A DNA stretch of 64,000 nt from Candidatus Eisenbacteria bacterium. GTDB taxonomy: Bacteria; Orphanbacterota; Orphanbacteria; Orphanbacterales; Orphanbacteraceae. The notes beneath the pieces are model-generated. The model had not been told where the DNA came from. It saw only the letters and a list, made by a program, of their open reading frames with translations, and did no database searches. The stretch is taken from contig VGIW01000002.1 in assembly GCA_016867715.1 (NCBI GenBank), positions 1 through 64,000 of the forward strand, read 5' to 3'. Of this stretch, positions 16,980 to 25,615 are shown piece by piece (within the stretch, counting starts at the first letter, position 1; the number at the start of each line of letters is the position of its first letter). A program made the position numbers and the translations under genes.

Positions 16980-17768
16980 GTGGACTTCGCGATCGTCTCG
17001 TTCGCGGCTCTCTTCGCTTCCGCGCTCGCCTTCTTCAGCGGGTTCGGTCTTGGGACGCTCCTCCTTCCCGTCTTCGCCCTCTTCTTCCCCGTCGAGGTCG
17101 CCGTCGCGGCCACGGCCGTCGTGCACGGGGCGAACAACATGCTTAAGATCGCCGTCGTCGGGAAGCATGCGGACCGCGATCTCGTGCTCCGTTTCGGACT
17201 GCCGGCAATCGCGGCCGCGCTCGCCGGCGCCGCGCTTCTTGGATACGTCGCCGGCTTCGGCGAGCTGGCCAAGTACCCGGTCGGCGCGCGGACGGCGATC
17301 GTCACTCCGGTCAAGCTCGCGATGGGAATCCTCATGCTCGTCTTCGCGCTCTTCGAGCTCCTCCCGCGGTTTCGAGCGATCGAGTTCGGCCGCAAGTACC
17401 TCGCGCTCGGCGGCGTTCTCTCCGGGTTCTTCGGCGGCTTCTCCGGACATCAGGGCGCGCTTCGTTCCGCGTTTCTCGTGCAGACAGGGATCTCGACTCA
17501 GGCCTTCGTCGGAACGAACGCCGTCATCGGGTTTCTGGTCGATGCGATGCGGATCGCGACCTATGCTGCTCTCTTCCTTCTCAATGGGATGAAGAACCCG
17601 ATCGGACCGGAAGAGCGGTCGCTCGTTCTCGCCGGCGTTCTCGCCGCTTTCGCGGGCGTTCTCGTCGGAAAGAACCTCTTGCCGAAGATCACGATGAGTG
17701 CGGTGCGGACGCTGACCGGCATCCTTCTTCTCGTCATCGCCCTCGCTCTCGGCTCGGGCATCATCTGA
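16980..17768 (+). CDS. TauE/SafE family membrane permease
   Basis: The 262-residue integral membrane protein has about eight hydrophobic segments in two homologous halves (SGFGLGTLLLPVF near the start; SGFFGGFSGHQGALRSAFLV in the second). The family exports small sulfur compounds such as sulfite or sulfoacetate, but individual substrates are hard to predict. The start is GTG with AGGAGG directly upstream at 16969-16974. It is the second gene of a likely operon with the NapH-like protein, and a rhodanese-related gene follows after a 174-nt gap. Confidence 0.85.
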   Translation: MDFAIVSFAALFASALAFFSGFGLGTLLLPVFALFFPVEVAVAATAVVHGANNMLKIAVVGKHADRDLVLRFGLPAIAAALAGAALLGYVAGFGELAKYPVGARTAIVTPVKLAMGILMLVFALFELLPRFRAIEFGRKYLALGGVLSGFFGGFSGHQGALRSAFLVQTGISTQAFVGTNAVIGFLVDAMRIATYAALFLLNGMKNPIGPEERSLVLAGVLAAFAGVLVGKNLLPKITMSAVRTLTGILLLVIALALGSGII

Positions 17769-17942
17769 CGGATCGGTCCGTCTCCCCCGGCGCGCCCGCT
17801 CGACCGGCGGCGCGGCTTTGCATTGATTACGAATACCCTCTGAACCGATCTTCCTCCGCCGGCGGGCGCCGCGGGCCGTGCGCTCCGAGATGGCCGGCCG
17901 AACCCGCGGCGCGGCGGCTCATGGATCGACACGGAGGTCTGC

Positions 17943-18896
17943 ATGAACGAACACTGGACCCGGGGCTACGCGTTCCCGGAGGTTCTCGTCTCGACCGAGT
18001 GGGTTGCCGCGAACCTGGACAACCCGAAAGTCCGCATCGTGGAATCGAACGAAGACCCGCTCCTCTATCGCGCGAAGCACATCCCCGGCGCGGTCGAGGT
18101 GGACTGGACCCGCGATCTCAACCATCCGATCGTTCGCGACTATCTGAGGCGAGACGGCTTCGAGAAGCTCGCGGGCCGTGTCGGAATCACGCGGGATACG
18201 ACCGTGGTCTTCTACGGCGACAAGAGCAACTGGTGGGCGTGCTACGCCTACTGGATCTTCAAGCTCTTCAACCATCCGACCGCGCGGATCATGGACGGAG
18301 GAAGGCCGAAGTGGGAGAGAGAGGGACGTCCGATGACGAAGGAGATCCCGTCGATCGCGCCCGCGAAGTACGAGGCGCCCGAGCGGGACGATACCGTGCA
18401 TCGAGCCTTCCGCGACGAGGTGCTCGCGCACATCGAGGCGGGAAAGGCGCTCGTCGACGTGCAGAGCCCCGAAGAGTATTCGGGAGAGCGTCTTCACATG
18501 CCCGACTATCCGAACGAGGGGGCGCTCCGCGGAGGGCACATCCCGGGAGCGTTCAGCATTCCCTGGTCCCGCGCGGCTCATCCCGAAGATGGAACGTTCA
18601 AGAGCGCAGAGGAGCTCCGGAAGATCTACGTCGACGAGAAGGGTCTTTCGGAGACGGACGACATCATCTTCGCGGTGGAGAACCCGCAGGGAATCTCCGC
18701 GAAGGCGCTCGCGGTGATCCTCGACGAGGGTTTGTCGGGCGAGCCGCCCGAGACGATCGCCGGCGTCTCTCCGGACATCGTTACCACGATCTTCGATCGC
18801 GAGCTCTCGATGGGCAAGAGCCTCGGGCTCATGGGCATGGTCCACATGGCGCTCTCGCTCGCCCGCAGGCGCACGGCTTCGAAAGCGGGCGGATAG
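17943..18896 (+). CDS. Rhodanese-like protein fused to a SufE-like C-terminal half, no catalytic cysteine
   Basis: Residues 1-130 form an N-terminal rhodanese domain ([30 protein letters not shown]) and 150-240 begin a second one ([27 protein letters not shown]). Where the active-site loop CRxGxRS should come, the sequence instead reads from about 248 like the second half of SufE ([20 protein letters not shown], then a [18 protein letters not shown] end). The only cysteine in 317 residues is C100, not a catalytic position of either family. The frame is open throughout and no CRxGxRS is present in the other frames. Sulfurtransferase activity is therefore unlikely; a sulfur-carrier binding role is possible. 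Confidence 0.7.
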   Translation: MNEHWTRGYAFPEVLVSTEWVAANLDNPKVRIVESNEDPLLYRAKHIPGAVEVDWTRDLNHPIVRDYLRRDGFEKLAGRVGITRDTTVVFYGDKSNWWACYAYWIFKLFNHPTARIMDGGRPKWEREGRPMTKEIPSIAPAKYEAPERDDTVHRAFRDEVLAHIEAGKALVDVQSPEEYSGERLHMPDYPNEGALRGGHIPGAFSIPWSRAAHPEDGTFKSAEELRKIYVDEKGLSETDDIIFAVENPQGISAKALAVILDEGLSGEPPETIAGVSPDIVTTIFDRELSMGKSLGLMGMVHMALSLARRRTASKAGG

Positions 18897-18929
18897 GAAC
18901 AAGCGCGGCGGTCCGCGCGGCGATCGCGC

Positions 18930-18959
18930 TTGTCGTCCCGCTTCGCCCTCCGCTAAGAT
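18930..18959 (+). promoter_or_regulatory. Predicted promoter for the DUF819 gene
   Basis: TTGTCG (18930-18935) and TAAGAT (18954-18959) are separated by 18 nt and lie 28 nt upstream of the GTG start at 18987, with a GAGGGAGGG ribosome site between. This is a sigma-70-like arrangement. Confidence 0.4.
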
Positions 18960-18986
18960 CGGCGGAAACCCGAGGGAGGGAAGCGC

Positions 18987-20144
18987 GTGATCTCGTCGCC
19001 GGCCGCCGTTCTCACGGTTCTTTCCGCGCTCGCGGCGTTCTTCTTTTGGCTTGAAGCGCGGACGAGGTGGCGTCTCTTTCAATACGCGCCGCCCCTCCTC
19101 TTCATCTACGGCATCCCGGTGGTCCTTTCGAACACGGGCGTGATCCCGACCGAGAGCCCGGTCTACTCCGGGATGCGCGCGATCATGCTCCCCGTCTTCC
19201 TCACGCTCATGCTCCTCTCGCTCGACTGTCGAAAGGCGGTGCGCGTGATGGGACGAGGGATCTTCGTAATGCTTCTTGGGAGCGCGGGGGTCGTGATCGG
19301 CGCGCCGATCAGCTACGCGATCGTGAAGGGCGGTCTCTCTCCGGATGCATGGAAGGGCTTCGGCGCGCTCGCGGGGAGCTGGATCGGCGGAACGGGGAAC
19401 CTCGCGGCGGTGGCGGGAGCACTCGACACGCCCCCGGAGGAGATGGGGCTCGCGGTCCTCGCGGACAACCTCGTCTACGTGATCTGGCTGCCGATTCTTC
19501 TTGGTTCAAAGAACTGGGCGGATCGTTTCAATCGGTTCACCGGCGTTCCAGAGGAGCGTCTCTCGCGCATGGAGGAGGCGGCGAAGTCGATCGAGAGGGA
19601 GGAAGGAGCGCTCGGGATGCGGGATCTTCTCCTTCTCGCGACGCTCGGCTTCGCGGTCGCGTGGGCGGCGAAGGGGATCGCGGGCCGGGTTCCCGCGTAC
19701 GAGCCGGTCCTCTCCAAGGGAACGTGGGAGATTCTTCTCGTCACGACGTTCGGGATCCTTCTCTCGTTTACGCCCGCGAGGAGAATCGCGGGGAGCCAGC
19801 CGCTCGCGATGGCGATGGTCTATCTCTTCGTCGCGTCGATGGGGGCGCGGGCGGAGCTTTCGGGGCTCGGTCGCGCGCCGTGGTTCGTCGCCGGCGCCTA
19901 TATCTGGATCCTCGTTCACGGGATCGTGATCGTGATCGCTGCGCGGATCTTCCGCGTCGACGCGCACACCGCGGCGATCTCCTCGGCGGCGAACATCGGC
20001 GGGATCGCGTCCGCCCCGATCGTCGCGGCGCACCACAAGAAGACGCTCGTGCCGGTCTCGATCCTGATGGCGCTGATCGGATACGCGATCGGGAACTACT
20101 GCGCGATCGTCGCCGCGCAGCTCTGCTTCTGGGTCAGGGGATAG
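18987..20144 (+). CDS. DUF819 family membrane protein
   Basis: The 385-residue polytopic protein has about ten hydrophobic segments. The pattern GAPISYAIV, GALAGSWIGGTGNLAAVAGAL, LADNLVYVIWLPIL and the late AAISSAANIGGIASAPIVAA are typical of the DUF819 (YjcL-like) family, predicted transporters of unknown substrate. The GTG start follows a GAGGGAGGG ribosome site. It is the last rightward gene of the redox/sulfur group and is followed by a strong palindrome at 20154-20252. Confidence 0.85.
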   Translation: MISSPAAVLTVLSALAAFFFWLEARTRWRLFQYAPPLLFIYGIPVVLSNTGVIPTESPVYSGMRAIMLPVFLTLMLLSLDCRKAVRVMGRGIFVMLLGSAGVVIGAPISYAIVKGGLSPDAWKGFGALAGSWIGGTGNLAAVAGALDTPPEEMGLAVLADNLVYVIWLPILLGSKNWADRFNRFTGVPEERLSRMEEAAKSIEREEGALGMRDLLLLATLGFAVAWAAKGIAGRVPAYEPVLSKGTWEILLVTTFGILLSFTPARRIAGSQPLAMAMVYLFVASMGARAELSGLGRAPWFVAGAYIWILVHGIVIVIAARIFRVDAHTAAISSAANIGGIASAPIVAAHHKKTLVPVSILMALIGYAIGNYCAIVAAQLCFWVRG

Positions 20145-20153
20145 CCGGGGGGA

Positions 20154-20252
20154 ATTCGGTACCTGATACCCCATTTCCCCCAGGAAGCATTCCCAACGGT
20201 CGAGTCATGGCTCGGAAATAGGGCATCGGAAATAGGGTATCAGGTACCGAAT
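20154..20252. repeat. REP-like inverted repeat, possible bidirectional terminator
   Basis: The 25 bases at 20154-20178 and 20228-20252 are inverted copies with a single mismatch, separated by 49 nt. The core ttcggtacctgatacc resembles the ttcggtagcctggcacc core of the RAYT-flanking repeats at 824 and 920. It lies between two convergent genes (DUF819 ends at 20144, a minus-strand membrane protein ends at 20327), so it may also terminate both transcripts. Confidence 0.75.
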
Positions 20253-20326
20253 ACAGATGAGCCCCGCCTCTCGGCTCCGGAGCCTCTGGCGTTCGAGGGG
20301 AATCCCGGTCACCCGTCTCTTGGAAA

Positions 20327-20995
20327 TCACTTCGCGGCGATCAGGTGAAGCGCGAGGCCCGCGCCGAGGAGAAGCCCCGCGGCGAAGGGGATCCACGGAA
20401 ACGAAATCGGGACGCCACCCGCGTAGATGAGCGGGTGGTTCGCCATGAACGCGTAGAGGAGAAGGGCGAGCGAGAGGGCGCCGAGAAGCCAGTGAACCTT
20501 CCGCACGCGGATCGGAGCGGCGCGTCGCTCTCGAACGGCGATCGCGGCGCCCGCCGCGATGAGGAACACCGAAACGAGGACCGGTGCGAGAACCGGTCCC
20601 GTCCAGATGAGCGGGATGAGAAAGAGAACGTCCCACGTGAGGAGCGACCCCGGCCAACCGAGCGTGACGAACAGGCTGAGGTAGAAGACGATATCCCACA
20701 CCCCGAAGAGAAACGCGAAGTGCCCGAAGCGCTCCCAGCGAGTCTTTCCCGCGAGGTGGGCGACCGCGGCGAGCATCGCGAGCGTCGCCGCCTCGCGCGT
20801 GATCTCGACCGTCGCGTGATCGAGGGATGCGAGAAGGAGCGGGAAGCGGAAGCCGTCCGGGTAGTAGATCTCTCGAAGATAGACGACGACCGCCGCCTCG
20901 AGATAACCGAACGCGGCTCCGAAAACGGCGAGAGGAAGAAAGCTGCCCGCCAGGGAGGCGCTCTCCCCGCGCCCTCCGAAGACTGAAGAACCCAC
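20327..20995 (-). CDS. Polytopic membrane protein of unknown function
   Basis: The 222-residue protein has about six hydrophobic segments (PLAVFGAAFGYLEAAVVVYL, the LAMLAAVAHLA region, FLFGVWDIVFYLSLFV, LFLIPLIWTGPVLAPVLVSV, LLGALSLALLLYAFM, FAAGLLLGAGLALHLI). No known catalytic motif is seen. The GTG start lies 7 nt after the stop of the PhnD-like gene, so the two form an operon. It is not an obvious ABC permease: the EAA loop is absent. Confidence 0.75.
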   Translation of the reverse strand: MGSSVFGGRGESASLAGSFLPLAVFGAAFGYLEAAVVVYLREIYYPDGFRFPLLLASLDHATVEITREAATLAMLAAVAHLAGKTRWERFGHFAFLFGVWDIVFYLSLFVTLGWPGSLLTWDVLFLIPLIWTGPVLAPVLVSVFLIAAGAAIAVRERRAAPIRVRKVHWLLGALSLALLLYAFMANHPLIYAGGVPISFPWIPFAAGLLLGAGLALHLIAAK

Positions 20996-21002
20996 CGCGC
21001 CC

Positions 21003-21893
21003 CTACCGGCGGTCGGGGAAGAGGAGGCTTGCCTCGCGGACCGACTCGTAGTCGCCGCTCTCCGCGTCCACGAGGTAGTCGACCTGATAGAGATCGGTGA
21101 GGAGCTTGCGCCCCTTTTCGTCCTCGCCCATCCGGAGGAGGATCTCCAGTACCTTGTTCGTGACCTTCGGGTTCTCTTCGATATAAACCTTCGATCCGGT
21201 GATCGTGTCGCCCGGGATCGGCTTCGTGTAGAAGATCGCCTTCACGAGGCGGCGTTCCTTGGCGTTCAGGTATTGCGTCCAGGCGCCCCGCTGGTTCTCG
21301 GTGTCGTTCGCGAAGACGGCGCCTGCGTCCACCACGCCGTCCACGACCGCGCGAACGAGCTCGTCGTATCCGCCGATGAACGAGTTGCTCGCGAAGTAGG
21401 TGTCCGTGTCGATCCCCTCCGCGTGCAGGGCCGCTTTCGTGAAGATGTAGCCTGCGGTGCTGCTCGGGTAGGTCCACCCCATTCTTTTCCCGCGAAGGTC
21501 CGCGAGGCTCTCGATCCCGCTCCCCTTCCGGACGATGATCGCGCCCCAATAGAACGGGTTCGCCCCGCGCACCGACTTGAGGAGAACCCGTGCGTTTTTC
21601 TTCTGCTCCGCCTTCACGAAGCTGAGCGGAGAGAGCCAAGCGAAATGGACTTCGTTCTTCGTGATGCCGTTGATGAGGTCCTCGTAATCCCGGCTGACCA
21701 CCGGCTCGAAGTCGTAGCCGGTCTTCTCGGACATGTACGAGCAGAACTCCTTTGCGAGGATGGAGAGCTGCTCGCGGTTGTGCGACGGATAGAACCCGAG
21801 ACGAACGGTCGTCTTCTCCTTCGCGTCGAGCGGAAGCGCGGCGAGAATGCCGAGACTGAGAACAAGGGAGAGAGGAATCGGGAGCCTTCTCAT
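21003..21893 (-). CDS. PhnD-like phosphate/phosphonate-type periplasmic binding protein
   Basis: The 296-residue protein has a signal peptide (MRRLPIPLSLVLSLGILAAL, cleavage near DAKE) and the PhnD/type-2 periplasmic binding fold: VRLGFYPSHNREQL, FVKAEQKK, WGAIIVRKGSGIESLADLRG, the serine-rich SSTAGYIFTK and DAGAVFAND. The start follows GGAGGT by 8 nt and a promoter lies just upstream. The ATPase and permease expected of a transporter are absent; only a non-permease-like membrane gene follows. Such stand-alone binding proteins often serve sensing. Confidence 0.82.
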   Translation of the reverse strand: MRRLPIPLSLVLSLGILAALPLDAKEKTTVRLGFYPSHNREQLSILAKEFCSYMSEKTGYDFEPVVSRDYEDLINGITKNEVHFAWLSPLSFVKAEQKKNARVLLKSVRGANPFYWGAIIVRKGSGIESLADLRGKRMGWTYPSSTAGYIFTKAALHAEGIDTDTYFASNSFIGGYDELVRAVVDGVVDAGAVFANDTENQRGAWTQYLNAKERRLVKAIFYTKPIPGDTITGSKVYIEENPKVTNKVLEILLRMGEDEKGRKLLTDLYQVDYLVDAESGDYESVREASLLFPDRR

Positions 21894-21925
21894 TGTGCAC
21901 CTCCAGGCAACGGGGTCCCCGATCA

Positions 21926-21954
21926 ATGCTAGACCTCCAAGGGGTGCTCGTAAA
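21926..21954 (-). promoter_or_regulatory. Predicted promoter for the PhnD-like gene
   Basis: On the minus strand TTTACG (21954-21949) and TAGCAT (21931-21926) are 17 nt apart. The expected transcript start is about 26 nt before the ATG at 21893, with the GGAGGT ribosome site inside the leader. Confidence 0.45.
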
Positions 21955-22055
21955 CGAGATTCGGTGAGTGGGGGGCGGTTCTAGAAGAGGACGGATCCGA
22001 TCGGGTGGGAACGGAAAGCTCCGGAGCCGAGGGTGAGGCTCGCTTGCTCAAACAT

Positions 22056-22280
22056 GCCGCGCGCGGCGCGCGGCAACTCGCCGCTCTGCCTCGCCCCCGT
22101 CTCCGGAGCAAGACAAACCTGGGCGCGTGAGACCCGCCGTCCACCAACGCAACCACGGCGGGTGGCGGCCACGGGCGCCTGCTCGCGCGTAGGCCACCAA
22201 GTGCGTAGGCGCGACTGGCCGGAGCGCGAGCGGGCTGTGGCCGACAGGACCCGCCGTCCGAAGACCGAGCCACGGCGGGT
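22056..22280. repeat. Repeated GC-rich hairpins in the 21.9-22.3 kb gap
   Basis: This 415-nt gap holds no gene. It contains a near-perfect 19-nt palindrome at 22056-22074 and two copies of one hairpin, ACCCGCCGT...ACGGCGGGT, at 22132-22163 and 22249-22280. Each hairpin has a 9-bp perfect stem and 14-nt loop, and the flanking bases (gac before, CC after the left arm, CC before the right arm) are also shared. They lie just 3' of the minus-strand M1 peptidase gene, so one function may be transcription termination; there is no U-run. Confidence 0.6.
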
Positions 22281-22308
22281 GACCGCGGCAAGTGTCCGCG
22301 AGGAGGGC

Positions 22309-24360
22309 TTACCTCACGAGATGCAGCTTCCTCGTGTCGCTCCGCTCGCCGGCGGCAAGACGGACGAGGTACGTGCCGCTCACGACCGGCCGCGAGCGGT
22401 CGTCTGTTCCATCCCAACGCGCCTCGTGGTCTCCCGCTGAACGCTCGCCGTCGGCGAGCGTCCGCACGAGACGCCCGTCGAGCGAATAGACCCGGAGCGT
22501 GACGCGCGCCCTCTCGGGGAGGGAGAAGGGGATCGTCGCGGCCGGGTTGAACGGGTTCGGACGAGGAGCGCTGATCGCGAGGCGGAGGGGAGGAGCCGCT
22601 CCGGCGACGGAGGTCGCCACCTCGTTCGCCTGGTCGAGGAGCCAATCTTCCGGATCGAAGAGGACCGCGTTCGGCTCGGCGGTCACTTCAAAGATGAAGC
22701 GATTGACGGCGGCGTCGACCCATCCGACGACGGTCGTGTCGCCCCCTTCGGTCTCGATTCGAAAGTCGACCGGCATCGTGTAGATCGGGCCGACGCTCTG
22801 CACCTGGCGTGTATCGATCGTCACGCGAAACACGCCGGGAGACGTTTCCTCGGCGATCCACCCCCAGTCGAAGACCGGGTGCCCGCCCTGATAGATCCAC
22901 TGGTCGAAGAACCAATCGAGGTCGGCGCCGAAGACGCCTTCGCACGAAGCGACGAAGTCGTGGGTCTTCGCGTCGCCGTACGCGTGGTCGGCGAGGTAGG
23001 CGTTCAGGCATGCGAAAAAGAGAGAATCCCCCACGACGTGCCGGAGCATGTGAAGAACCGCGCCCCCCTTCTCGTAGGAGACCGTCCCCCACAGGAAATC
23101 CGGGTCGTAGATCGGGTAGGTCAGGTTGTGCGCGTTCATGAGATAGGGCCGCATGATGCTGTTCGTGACGTACGATCGGTAGCTCGCCTCGCCGTGGGCC
23201 CATTCGCGCCAGAGCGCCTCGCAGTAGGTCGCGAAGCCCTCCGAAAGCCAGACGTCCCGCCAGTCGCCGTAGGTGACGCAATCGCCGAACCACTGGTGCG
23301 CAAGCTCGTGGGAAAGGATGTCGTCATAGAGCGTGTCGCCCGTCATCAGCGCGATGCTATGGAAGACGCACGTCTGATGCTCCATGTCGCCGATCGGGGT
23401 CGTCACGAAAGAGAACTTGTCCCCCGGGTACGGATACGGCCCGAAAAGATCCTCGAAGGCGGCCATCATGAGGTCCACGTTCCGGAACGTGCCCCCGGCG
23501 AGGTGGGCGTGCGTGCGGTGGACGTAGTAGACGATGCGCGGGTCGGCGCCGTCGGGGATCGCGTCGTACTTGGCGATCGAAACCGCCATGAGGTAGGTGG
23601 CGATCGGATGGTCCTCGCTCCAGTACCAGGTGTTCGTTCCGGCGACGGAGTCGACGACGACGCTGTCGAGCGTGCCGTTCGCGACACCGACCTTCGCGAG
23701 CGAAGTGGTGACGATGATGTCCGAGGTCGCCTTGTCGCACGGCTGGTCGACGCCCGGGAACCACGTTCTCCCCATCGACGGCGGATCGGTGTAGAGCCCG
23801 ACCCCCATGCTGAAGTCGGTGATCGGCGGCGCGTCGTAGATCCAGAAGCCCCCGAACCCGCCCGCCCCCTCGTTCCAAGGAGCTCCGCCGTAGACGATTC
23901 GGACGACCGCCGTGTCGGTCGCGGGAAGCGGTTCGTCGAACGCGATGAGAAGGGTGTCGCCGTCGTGCGTGTACGCGAGGGGCGTCGCGCCGAGAAAGAC
24001 GCCCGAGACGACGAGATCCTTGAGATCGAGACGAATCGACTCGAGCGCTTCCTTCCGGCTCGCGATCGTGACGAACGCGTCGCCGGCGAGGGTTCCGCCC
24101 GCGTGGTTCACGTTCAGGCGAAGCTCGTAGTGGACGACGTCGAAGGAGTCCGGGCAGGCGGTCGGCTCGGTCCGGAGCGCCTTCCCCCGCGCGCGCTCCT
24201 CGACAAGCCGCGCGGAGAGCCTCTCCGTTTCGCCCGGGCTCTCGCCCGCGACGATGCGGTCCTTGGGGCGGAGACCTCCAAACTCGGCGGCGAGGGCGGC
24301 GCCGAGGAGAACGAGCGCGACGGGAAGAACGACGAAGAGAACGGCTGCGGGACGCCTCAT
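22309..24360 (-). CDS. Secreted M1-family metallopeptidase with FlgD-like C-terminal domain
   Basis: The 683-residue protein has an N-terminal signal peptide, an M1 N-terminal beta domain, and the gluzincin site HELAHQWFGD with H351, E352 and H355 and the third ligand E in WLSEGFATYCEALW about 19 residues on. The exopeptidase motif GAMEN is not present in canonical form (GDMEHQTCVFHS instead), so aminopeptidase activity is uncertain. Residues from about 595 form a FlgD-like Ig domain (RPNPFNPAATIPFSL to the C-terminus), a likely sorting or surface-anchoring module. The start is the only ATG before the signal peptide. Confidence 0.9.
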   Translation of the reverse strand: MRRPAAVLFVVLPVALVLLGAALAAEFGGLRPKDRIVAGESPGETERLSARLVEERARGKALRTEPTACPDSFDVVHYELRLNVNHAGGTLAGDAFVTIASRKEALESIRLDLKDLVVSGVFLGATPLAYTHDGDTLLIAFDEPLPATDTAVVRIVYGGAPWNEGAGGFGGFWIYDAPPITDFSMGVGLYTDPPSMGRTWFPGVDQPCDKATSDIIVTTSLAKVGVANGTLDSVVVDSVAGTNTWYWSEDHPIATYLMAVSIAKYDAIPDGADPRIVYYVHRTHAHLAGGTFRNVDLMMAAFEDLFGPYPYPGDKFSFVTTPIGDMEHQTCVFHSIALMTGDTLYDDILSHELAHQWFGDCVTYGDWRDVWLSEGFATYCEALWREWAHGEASYRSYVTNSIMRPYLMNAHNLTYPIYDPDFLWGTVSYEKGGAVLHMLRHVVGDSLFFACLNAYLADHAYGDAKTHDFVASCEGVFGADLDWFFDQWIYQGGHPVFDWGWIAEETSPGVFRVTIDTRQVQSVGPIYTMPVDFRIETEGGDTTVVGWVDAAVNRFIFEVTAEPNAVLFDPEDWLLDQANEVATSVAGAAPPLRLAISAPRPNPFNPAATIPFSLPERARVTLRVYSLDGRLVRTLADGERSAGDHEARWDGTDDRSRPVVSGTYLVRLAAGERSDTRKLHLVR

Positions 24361-24414
24361 GGGGGTCTCCTTTCCCGGAGAAACCGGTCGTCACTGGTCG
24401 GGGAGCCGATCTCT

Positions 24415-24420
24415 ATTCTA
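24415..24420 (-). promoter_or_regulatory. Putative -10 box of the M1 peptidase gene
   Basis: TAGAAT on the minus strand, 55 nt upstream of the start codon, matches the -10 form seen before other genes here. No good -35 element accompanies it. Confidence 0.25.
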
Positions 24421-24441
24421 TCACAAGAGGACGCCGCGAGG

Positions 24442-24789
24442 CTATCGCTTGCGAAGCGGGGATTCGCCCTTGGGCTCCTCGGTTTCAGTTGTATTGAACG
24501 TATACGATCGAACGATCATGTTTTCATCGAAACGAACCACGAGGTCTTTGGTCCTGTCCTCTCCGAAGAGAGAGTAGCGGTACTTTCCGTAGGTCCACGT
24601 CGGGTTCCCGTCCTCGATCCCGGTCCGCCAAGGATCGCCGAACATCTGCCGGACCTCCTCGCTGGTCGTCTCGCCGATACGGAGCTTCCACACGCGATCG
24701 CTTGGGAAATCGCGGCCCACGCTGGCGCAGGCCAATCCAATCAACGAGGCGGCAAGGAGAGAGAGAAAGAGAGCGCGGCTCATCGTCAT
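24442..24789 (-). CDS. BamE/SmpA-like small lipoprotein
   Basis: The 115-residue protein has a lipobox LIGLAC (Cys at residue 21) after a short hydrophobic signal. The mature part IGETTSEEVRQMFGDPWRT, then WTYGKYRYSLFGE and LVVRFDENMIVRSYTF, is the BamE/SmpA fold pattern (two helices and a three-stranded sheet). In Proteobacteria BamE supports outer-membrane protein assembly; here only the fold can be claimed. A GAGGAG lies 11 nt before the first ATG; a second in-frame ATG lies 6 nt further. Confidence 0.75.
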   Translation of the reverse strand: MTMSRALFLSLLAASLIGLACASVGRDFPSDRVWKLRIGETTSEEVRQMFGDPWRTGIEDGNPTWTYGKYRYSLFGEDRTKDLVVRFDENMIVRSYTFNTTETEEPKGESPLRKR

Positions 24790-24868
24790 CGACGCGACTC
24801 CTCATGCCTCCCGCACCGGGGCGGGAGGGTCGAAGAAGGTCCATCCCGGGCAGCGAACCACTCGGGGC

Positions 24869-25564
24869 TCATTCGACGCTGATGATACAGAAGAGACTCG
24901 AGCTTGCCACCTCTTCGATGCGGACCGGAAGACCGAGAGGGGAGACGAGGTCCCGGAAGGCGTCCGCCCCGACCGTCTCGAGGCGGAGGCCGTCCTTGCA
25001 GGCGATGACGCCGTTCCGCGTCGCCTCCTCGTCAATCGCTCCGACGAGCCCGCGCGCAGCTTGCGCGCGAAACCACTCGAGCCTCCCTTCCCAGAAGCGT
25101 TCCGCGTAGCTCGAGAAGAGAACGCGCCCGCCCGGCCTCGTGACGCGCACGGCTTCCCGGACGAGCGCTCTTCGGTCGACGTGAAACGCCGCGATCCCGT
25201 TCTGCGCCGAGACGGTGAGATCGAACGTGCGGTCAAGAAAGCCGAGCCCCGCCGCGTCCATACACGCGAGGCGCGCGCGCCGCTCGCCGCGAAGAACCTC
25301 GCGGGCGAGGAGCAAGCTCTCGATCGATGTGTCGATCCCGAAGAGCGCGCGCCTCGGCGCCGCGAGGGCGCCAAGCACCCGCCCGTATCCGCACCCGAGC
25401 TCGAGGATCCGGCCCTCGCGCGGGGCGCTCCTCTCGATGAACGCGATCTCATCCTCGAGGTACGCGCGCGCGCGCGGAGGGGCGGTCAAGTAGACCTCGC
25501 GGAGGCGTTCCCCCGAGAGCTTCTTCGCGTAGTAGCCGGCGAAGGGGTTTGGTCGGTCGCCCAT
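24869..25564 (-). CDS. Class I SAM-dependent methyltransferase
   Basis: The 231-residue protein has motif I ILELGCGYGRVLG (near residue 53), an acidic motif II (LFGIDTSIESLLLAREVL), ACMDAAGLGFLDRTFDLTVS (motif III/IV region) and ALVREAVRVTRPGGRVLFSS (motif V-VI). It is of the Methyltransf_11/25 type, usually acting on small molecules. The substrate cannot be told. It stands between a lipoprotein and an NYN-domain gene, all leftward. Confidence 0.85.
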   Translation of the reverse strand: MGDRPNPFAGYYAKKLSGERLREVYLTAPPRARAYLEDEIAFIERSAPREGRILELGCGYGRVLGALAAPRRALFGIDTSIESLLLAREVLRGERRARLACMDAAGLGFLDRTFDLTVSAQNGIAAFHVDRRALVREAVRVTRPGGRVLFSSYAERFWEGRLEWFRAQAARGLVGAIDEEATRNGVIACKDGLRLETVGADAFRDLVSPLGLPVRIEEVASSSLFCIISVE

Positions 25565-25615
25565 GCGGGGACTCCAGAAGGGGAACGGCGAACCGGCGGC
25601 GGCCCCGCCGGCGGA

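Noticed and set aside
22879-24882. Plus-strand frame of about 667 codons opposite the M1 peptidase
   Set aside because: It has no recognisable domain and mirrors the coding pattern of the peptidase.
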